Origin: an uncultured Eubacteriales bacterium
Lineage (GTDB): Bacteria > Bacillota > Clostridia > Christensenellales > Aristaeellaceae
NCBI GenBank assembly: GCA_944353735.1
Contig: CALVPU010000214.1
Coordinates: 1-18,781, forward strand
DNA: 18,781 nucleotides
Reading direction: 5' to 3'
A model generated the notes under the pieces. The model ran no database searches, was not told where the DNA came from, and was given only the letters and a program-made list of their open reading frames with translations. Made by a program: the position numbers and the translations under genes. This document shows, piece after piece, positions 14,401 to 18,781 of the stretch. Numbering within the stretch: position 1 is the stretch's first letter; every line of letters begins with the position of its first letter.

Positions 14401-14543
14401 GGAGAAGCGCGTGCGGTGAGGAAAAGCGGGCGTGCGGCGAGGCTGGCGTCAGCATGCGGCGAGGAGAAGTGGGTGTGCGGCGAGGAGAAGAGCGTGCGAT
14501 GGGGAGAAGCGCATGCGACGAGGCTGGCATCAGCGTGCGGCGG
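14393..14543. repeat. Tandem array of about eight 19-22-bp repeats starting at a stop codon
   Basis: Units beginning TGCGRYGAGG start at 14393, 14412, 14433, 14455, 14476, 14495, 14514 and 14536 (steps 19, 21, 22, 21, 19, 19, 22). Two subtypes alternate: one continuing AGAAGCG, the other CTGGCRTCAGC. The first unit includes the last codon and TGA of the upstream gene. Confidence 0.85.
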
Positions 14544-14670
14544 CAGATGATCCGCCGCGCTGGCGAGCGGAATGCGCTGTCGCGAGAGGTGTTGAGAAGG
14601 GCGCGTGCGTTTCTCAGGGATGCGCCGCGCCTTGTTGTGCGTGCGGGGTGTGCGGAACGCTGCGCCACCT
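14544..14670. other. Non-repetitive spacer between two repeat arrays
   Basis: About 125 bp with no convincing gene, promoter or terminator. GCGCCACCTG at its end leads into the next array. Confidence 0.4.
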
Positions 14671-15124
14671 GCATGGCGCACCATGTTTTCCGCATGGCGC
14701 GCATGCCGCCTGCGCGGGGTGCTTCGCCGTCCGCATGGCGCACCATGTTTTCCGCACGGCGTGTATGTCGCATGGCGCGCACGCCGCCTGCACGGGATGT
14801 TTCGCCACCTGCATGGCGTGCTTGCCGTCTGAGAGGGGGTGCTTGTCCTCTGCATGACGCGCACGCCGCCTGCGCGGGATGTTTCGCCGTCCGCATGGCG
14901 CACCATGTTTTCCGCATGGCGCGCATGCCGCTTGTGCATGGCGCGCCCGCCGCCTGCGCGGGATGTTTCGCCACCTGCATGGCGCGCATGCCGCCTGCAC
15001 GGGATGTTTCGCCACCTGCATGGCGTGCTTGCCGTCTGAGAGGGGGTGCTTGTCCTCTGCATGGCGCGCATGCCGCCTGCACAGGATGTTTCGCTACCTG
15101 CATGGCGTGCCATGTCCTCTGTAT
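14671..15124. repeat. Nested tandem array of about 22 units of 20-21 bp
   Basis: Units alternate between types such as GCATGGCGCGCATGCCGCCT (20), GCACGGGATGTTTCGCCACC plus T (21) and GCATGGCGCACCATGTTTTC plus C (21). Pairs make a 41-bp period. A higher-order duplication is exact over 74 nt at 14783-14856 and 14990-15063, 207 bp apart, or ten units. GCATG-GCGCG-CATGC within the unit is palindromic. The 41-bp period rotates the reading frame, so apparent long open frames on both strands are artefacts. A diverged copy lies near 15170-15227. Confidence 0.92.
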
Positions 15125-15258
15125 GATGCACCGCCGTTTTGCGTTCCTGACCGTCTTCTCATCATGGACTGGTTCCATGTCCTCTGTATGACGCGCCCGC
15201 CGCTTGCGCGGCGGTCCTTGTCCTCCGCGCCGAGTTTCCGATCGTCTGTGCATATTTT

Positions 15259-15288
15259 TTGGCGTTTGTCCGCAGCTGCGGTCATACT
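15259..15288 (+). promoter_or_regulatory. Weak promoter candidate with palindromic spacer, upstream of the kinase
   Basis: TTGGCG (15259-15264) and CATACT (15283-15288) are 18 bp apart; both match consensus at four of six positions. The spacer contains the perfect 12-bp palindrome CCGCAGCTGCGG (15270-15281), which could be an operator. The kinase ATG lies about 50 nt downstream. Confidence 0.35.
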
Positions 15289-15338
15289 GCGCGGAACGCG
15301 GGCATAGGATATTGTCAGAAATTGCTTGGAGTGATGTT

Positions 15339-16025
15339 ATGCCCACCCAGACGGCGGAGCTCATGCACGACCTGCGCATGCCCCTGCAGGTCATCTACAG
15401 CTGTGCGCAGCTGCTGGAGGAGGAGGTCGGCGGCAACGCGCGCGCCCGAGGCTATGTGCAGGCGCTGCTCAGCGGCGCGGCGGAGATGCAGCAGATGCTC
15501 GCCGGCGCGCTGGAGGCGTCGCGTCCCGAAGCGGGCGAGGCGCGGTTCGCGCGCGAGGATCTCGTATCGCAGACGTGGGAGCTGTGCGCGCGCTGCCAGC
15601 TCTGCGCCGGGCGCAAGGGCATCCGGCTGGGCTTTCACGCCAACGCCGACCGCCTCGAGCTGGCGCTGGACGCCGAGAAGTACAGCCGCATCGTCATGAA
15701 CCTGCTGCAGAACGCCATGAAGTTCACGCCGCAGGGCGGACGCGTGCGCGTGGAGGTGCGCGCCATGGGCGACCGCGCCGAGGTGTGCGTGGCGGACAAC
15801 GGCTGCGGCATCGCGCCGGAGCGGCTGGCGTCGATCTTCGAACCTCACTGCAGCGACGGCGGCTATGGCTATGGACTGGCGATCGCGCGGGCGTACGCGC
15901 GCCAGCTCGGCGGGACGCTCGACGTGCGCTCCGAGCCGATGCGCGGCAGCGCGTTCACGCTGCGCCTGCCGGTCCGCTCCGTGGAGGCGGCGCGCCGCGC
16001 CACGGAAAGCGCGGCACTGGCGTGA
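15339..16025 (+). CDS. Soluble histidine kinase without sensor domain
   Basis: A 228-residue protein consisting only of the transmitter. The H-box HDLRMPLQVI carries the phospho-acceptor His10. The N-box is MNLLQNAMKFTPQGG (from residue 120), G1 is VADNGCGIAP (around Asp153), the F-box is SIFEPHCS, and G2 is GGYGYGLAIARAYARQLGG (from about 174). All ATP-binding motifs look intact. There is no signal sequence, membrane segment, PAS or HAMP domain: the histidine is only ten residues from the start. The ATG at 15339 follows GGAGTGA. The frame is open upstream, but into repeat-derived sequence without a better start. No response regulator is in the window, so the partner is unknown. The last codons and stop are part of a duplication (16001-16037). 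Confidence 0.87.
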   Translation: MPTQTAELMHDLRMPLQVIYSCAQLLEEEVGGNARARGYVQALLSGAAEMQQMLAGALEASRPEAGEARFAREDLVSQTWELCARCQLCAGRKGIRLGFHANADRLELALDAEKYSRIVMNLLQNAMKFTPQGGRVRVEVRAMGDRAEVCVADNGCGIAPERLASIFEPHCSDGGYGYGLAIARAYARQLGGTLDVRSEPMRGSAFTLRLPVRSVEAARRATESAALA

Positions 16026-16312
16026 GGGTGAGGCGCGGCTTCGGTCAATAGGCGGGAGCCTGCGCTGCCATGGAAAGCGCGGCGCTGGCGTGAGGGCGAG
16101 GCGCGCGATGTGCCGGTTCCTGTGAGCGCTGCGGGCGCCGGGGAAAAGCGGGCCGCTCCCCGCGTCAGGCGCGTTCATGTCGACCGGACCTTGCCGCGCT
16201 GCGGGCGCCGGGGGAAGGGAGCGCGCTTTGCATTCGCGGGAGGAAGAACCCTTCTGCCGGCGGCAATGGGCGCTGATCTGCGACGGTGCGCTTTGCATTC
16301 GCGGGAGAAAGA
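16001..16312. repeat. Degenerate 65-70-bp repeats starting inside the kinase 3' end
   Basis: Segment 16001-16037, which includes the last eight codons and TGA of the kinase, recurs at 16069-16105 with three mismatches (step 68). GCGCTGCGGGCGCCGGGG recurs at 16126 and 16196 (step 70). GCGCTTTGCATTCGCGGGAG recurs at 16223 and 16288 (step 65). Together they look like four or so strongly diverged units. No gene is supported between 16026 and 16769. Confidence 0.75.
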
Positions 16313-16423
16313 GCCTGAGCTTGGGAGCGCGCGGCGATGTGTGGCGCGCACGGCGGGCGCGCAGAGCGAACGGCGCCGCCATCTCGCGGCGATATGACGC
16401 GCGCGGCATCGGTCCGGCGGCAT

Positions 16424-16624
16424 GCGCGGCGCCCCACTCCGGGGCACCGCAGAGCGCTGACAAGGCCTGCAATCGAAAATTGCCCCAATGAGAAAGAAGT
16501 CGGAGGCAATTTTCGCTTCCCGCGTCAGCTGCACTTGCGTCCCTGGCTCGCAGGCTTTCTCAACGCTGTGACGGCCTGTTGACTTTGTCAACATCCTGCG
16601 CGGCGCCCCACTCCGGGGCGCCGC
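16424..16624. repeat. About 200-bp element bounded by two direct hairpin repeats
   Basis: A 27-bp sequence at 16424-16450 recurs at 16598-16624 with one difference. Each copy is a hairpin, GCGGCGCCCC-ACTCC-GGGGCGCCGC (one mismatch in the first). Between them lie an 11-bp perfect inverted repeat, CGAAAATTGCC (16474-16484) with 16505-16515, and TGTTGAC-TTT-GTCAACA (16577-16593). The interior is less GC-rich than its surroundings. No transposase is encoded. It resembles a small non-autonomous or REP/MITE-like element; that class is inference. Confidence 0.65.
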
Positions 16625-16658
16625 TGTGCGTCTTTGCGCAATCCTTCCACGGGTTCGG

Positions 16659-16687
16659 TTGACAAGCGCGCGCGGGGCGGTTACAAT
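16659..16687 (+). promoter_or_regulatory. Promoter of the hydrolase-YfhO unit
   Basis: A perfect TTGACA (16659-16664) and TACAAT (16682-16687) with a 17-bp spacer. It leaves a leader of about 75 nt before the start at 16770. Confidence 0.85.
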
Positions 16688-16769
16688 AGAGGGGAACGCG
16701 CGCCGGCGCTGGCTGAGGGCGCGCTCGCGCCGCGCATTCCGGCGCATCTTGCACAAAGGATGAGATTTC

Positions 16770-17747
16770 ATGAAGAAAAAGACGGCAAAGCGGCTGCTGA
16801 TCGCGCTGATCGTGGTCGTGGTGGTCCTCGCGGCGGCGCTGGCGGGCGCGAGCTGCTATCTGGTGAACTTCGGCATCGTGCGCAAGGACAACCCGCCGGA
16901 CGTCTCGCCGGAATCGGTGGTGACGGACGAAGCCGCTTCCGTGATCGATCAGAACCGCGAGGCGGTCGCCGCGCAGACCGAACAGTGGCTGGCGCAGAGC
17001 GCGCTCGAGCCGGTGTCGGTGACCTCGGACGACGGGCTGCGCCTCGCCGGCGAGATGGTGCGCGTCGACGGCAGCCACAAGTGGCTGCTGGGCGTGCACG
17101 GCTATACCAGCAGCCGCCAGAGCTTCCGCGACATCGCCGGCTTCTACGCCGCGCGCGGCTTCAACGTGCTGCTGCCGGACATGCGCGCCCACGGCGAGAG
17201 CGAGGGCAAGTACATCGGCATGGGCTGGCTGGACCGCAAGGACGTGCTCAAGTGGATCGACCTGATCGTCGAGACCGACCCGGAGGCGCAGATCGTGCTG
17301 CACGGCGTGTCCATGGGCGGCGCGACGGTGATGATGACCGCCGGCGAGACGCTGCCGGAGAACGTCAAGGGCATCGTCGAGGACTGCGGCTATACCTCGG
17401 TGTGGGACATCTTCTCAGACGAGCTGAAGTACCTGTTCGGCCTGCCGACCTTCCCGCTGCTCAACACCGCCGGCTTCGTCTCGGAACTGACGGCGGGCTA
17501 CGGCTTCGCCGAGGCCTCGTCGCTGCGCCAGCTGGAGCGCGCGCAGGTGCCGATCCTGTTCATCCACGGCTCGGAGGACAACTTCGTGCACACGGACATG
17601 GTCTACGAGCTCTACGACGCCTGTCCGACGCAGAAGGAGATGCTGGTCGTGGACGGCGCCGGTCACGGCGAAGCGTACCTGATGGATCCCGACCTGTACT
17701 TTGACACGGTGTTCGGCTTCCTCGCCGATACCTGCGGCGTGGAATAA
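16770..17747 (+). CDS. Membrane-anchored alpha/beta hydrolase
   Basis: A 325-residue serine hydrolase with an N-terminal basic stretch and one membrane segment (about 9-29), so the catalytic domain is probably exported but tethered. The fold starts near residue 80 (VTSDDGLRLAGEMV), with the oxyanion region VHGYTSSRQSF, then NVLLPDMRAHGESEG. The nucleophile elbow GVSMGG contains Ser181; the acid is Asp270 in GSEDNFV and the base His299 in GAGHGEA, making a complete triad in the right order. It belongs to the broad Bem46/YfhR/dienelactone-hydrolase-like group; substrate cannot be assigned. The ATG follows AAAGGA by 9 nt. The YfhO-like gene starts 15 nt downstream, so both are probably one transcript acting at the cell envelope. 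Confidence 0.9.
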   Translation: MKKKTAKRLLIALIVVVVVLAAALAGASCYLVNFGIVRKDNPPDVSPESVVTDEAASVIDQNREAVAAQTEQWLAQSALEPVSVTSDDGLRLAGEMVRVDGSHKWLLGVHGYTSSRQSFRDIAGFYAARGFNVLLPDMRAHGESEGKYIGMGWLDRKDVLKWIDLIVETDPEAQIVLHGVSMGGATVMMTAGETLPENVKGIVEDCGYTSVWDIFSDELKYLFGLPTFPLLNTAGFVSELTAGYGFAEASSLRQLERAQVPILFIHGSEDNFVHTDMVYELYDACPTQKEMLVVDGAGHGEAYLMDPDLYFDTVFGFLADTCGVE

Positions 17748-17762
17748 GGGGAGGGCGGTCCG

Positions 17763-18781
17763 TTGCGGAAGGAATGGCGCGCGTGGCGCGCGCTGGTCGT
17801 GTACACGGCGCTGTTTGCCGCCGGCTTCCTCGCCTGCTATGCGGGGATGCTGCTGTCCGGGCGCGCGCCGATCTGGCGGGTGGACGGGCTGATGCAGCAC
17901 TATCCGTTCTTCGCCTACATCGGCGACTGGCTGCGCGATGCGCTGGCGGGCGAGGCGCGGGCGTTCGACTTCGCGCTGGGCTTCGGCGAGGACGTGCTCG
18001 CGGCGATGAACTACTATGGGCTGGGCGATCCGCTGACGATTGTCTGCGCGCTGCTGTCCGGTGCGGGCGCCGAGGCGGGCTTTTGCGCGATGATCGCGCT
18101 CAGGCTCTGGTGTGCGGGACTGGCGTGCCTGGCGCTGGCGCGCGACCGCGGCATGGACTGGAGGCCGGCGCTGTACGCCGCGCTGACCTATGCCTTCGGG
18201 CTGTGGATCTTCACCGAAGCGGCGCTCAAGCAGGCGATGTTCCTCAATCCCGCCATCCACTTCCCGCTGATGCTGCTGGGACTGGAGCGCGTGTTCGCGG
18301 GCGAGCGCCCGTGGGCGCTGGCGCTGGCGGTGCTGCTGGCGGCGCTGGGCGGATTCTATTTCCTCTATTGCAGCTCGGCGATGCTGCTGGCCTACGCGCT
18401 CGTGCGCCAGTTCACGCGCGGCGAGGCGCACCCGTGGCGCACGCTGCCGGCGACGGCGGGGCGCGCGCTGGGCGGCTACCTGCTGGGACTGGCGATGTCG
18501 GCGGCGGTGTTTCTGCCGGTGACGATCGGCTTTCTCGGCGGGCAGCGCATGGGCAACGTGTTCACGCTCAGCGAGATGCGGCTGACCTATTCGCTGCGCG
18601 ACTACCTGCGCTTGCCGCTGGCGCTGGTGTCGGCGCGCGGGCTCGGCGCGGTGCCGTTCATGCCGGCGCTGACGGCGTTCGGCGCGGCGCTGATGCTGCT
18701 GCGCCGCCGGCGCGAGGACCGCTCGTGGCTGGCGCTGACGGCGGTCACGGGGCTGGCGCTGCTGGTGCCGGCGACGGGCTG
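17763..18781 (+). CDS. YfhO-family multi-pass membrane protein, 3' end outside window
   Basis: The first 339 codons of a large polytopic membrane protein. The start is TTG at 17763, 7 nt after GGGGAGGG; the ATG at 17774 is in the wrong frame. A first helix (about 10-31) is followed by the family's opening loop IWRVDGLMQHYPFFAYIGDW, with an Asp and Gln typical of YfhO and related GT-C-like proteins, then ALGFGEDVLAAMNYYGLGDP, the usual G-x-D and Y-Y-x-x-D-P region, and repeated hydrophobic helices up to the window end. Members are typically 800-900 residues, so more than half is missing. In Bacillus YfhO is linked to lipoteichoic acid glycosylation; the role here is inferred only from similarity. 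It is coupled to the hydrolase gene upstream. Confidence 0.85.
   Translation, partial: MRKEWRAWRALVVYTALFAAGFLACYAGMLLSGRAPIWRVDGLMQHYPFFAYIGDWLRDALAGEARAFDFALGFGEDVLAAMNYYGLGDPLTIVCALLSGAGAEAGFCAMIALRLWCAGLACLALARDRGMDWRPALYAALTYAFGLWIFTEAALKQAMFLNPAIHFPLMLLGLERVFAGERPWALALAVLLAALGGFYFLYCSSAMLLAYALVRQFTRGEAHPWRTLPATAGRALGGYLLGLAMSAAVFLPVTIGFLGGQRMGNVFTLSEMRLTYSLRDYLRLPLALVSARGLGAVPFMPALTAFGAALMLLRRRREDRSWLALTAVTGLALLVPATG

Noticed and set aside
12900..15191. A 763-codon open frame on the plus strand running through two repeat arrays and the SPOR-like gene region
   Set aside because: It overlays the 13609-14400 gene in another phase, is built from out-of-frame repeat units, has arginine-, alanine- and cysteine-skewed composition and no ribosome site.
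16600..16624. Terminator hairpin upstream of the hydrolase promoter
   Set aside because: The stem is strong, but no T-tract follows on either strand and the same hairpin recurs 174 bp upstream, so it is better treated as a repeat boundary.
16175..16771. A 198-codon minus-strand frame across the hairpin-bounded element
   Set aside because: It runs through both hairpins and repeat DNA with no ribosome site; more likely a chance open frame in a repeat element.

Overview
The window is very GC-rich bacterial chromosomal DNA with strong purine-rich Shine-Dalgarno sites, sigma-A-type promoters with 17-bp spacers, GTG and TTG starts, and Gram-positive-type families (a DUF3796-like protein, YfhO, a bacterial PH protein, a CxCxxC ArsR). 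This suggests a high-GC member of the Bacillota, probably a gut Clostridia-type organism. That placement is inference, because no rRNA or taxonomic marker is present.

Left part (1-4792): a truncated xylulokinase gene (xylB) reads leftward. Upstream of it, also leftward, are an AraC-family regulator and a CxCxxC ArsR/SmtB-type metal sensor joined by a 4-nt overlap. Divergent from these are a 72-aa stand-alone heavy-metal-associated (HMA) protein and a P1B-type Zn/Cd/Pb-class ATPase that lacks its own N-terminal HMA domain. The intergenic control region holds two opposed promoters, three direct repeats spaced 18 and 21 bp, and a 24-bp palindrome over the HMA start site. A related site lies before the ATPase. 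This reads as a metal efflux module with two regulators.

Middle (5094-11849): a promoter drives an unrecognised 178-aa protein and a PH-domain (bPH2-like) protein. After a repeat-filled gap comes a complete branched-chain amino-acid-type ABC importer, livK-livH-livM-livG-livF. A strong terminator lies between the binding protein and the permeases, the last two junctions are ATGA overlaps, and there is a terminator after livF.

Right part (12188-18781): a two-gene unit (DUF3796-like membrane protein plus a 65-aa XRE regulator) has a 15-bp inverted repeat over its promoter. Then come a membrane-anchored protein with a possible SPOR-like region, an orphan histidine kinase with no sensor domain, a membrane-anchored alpha/beta hydrolase with a clear Ser-Asp-His triad, and the start of a YfhO-type multi-membrane protein cut by the window edge.

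The most unusual aspect is the intergenic DNA. Several gaps are built from tandem repeats: a ten-unit array of about 70 bp with arms that appear to covary (12828-13500), a 19-22-bp array starting at a stop codon (14393-14543), a nested 20/21-bp array (14671-15124), a 68-70-bp duplication starting inside the kinase 3' end (16001-16312), and a roughly 200-bp hairpin-flanked element (16424-16624). Unit lengths are mostly not multiples of three, so these are not coding repeats. No tRNA, rRNA, transposase or CRISPR array was seen.
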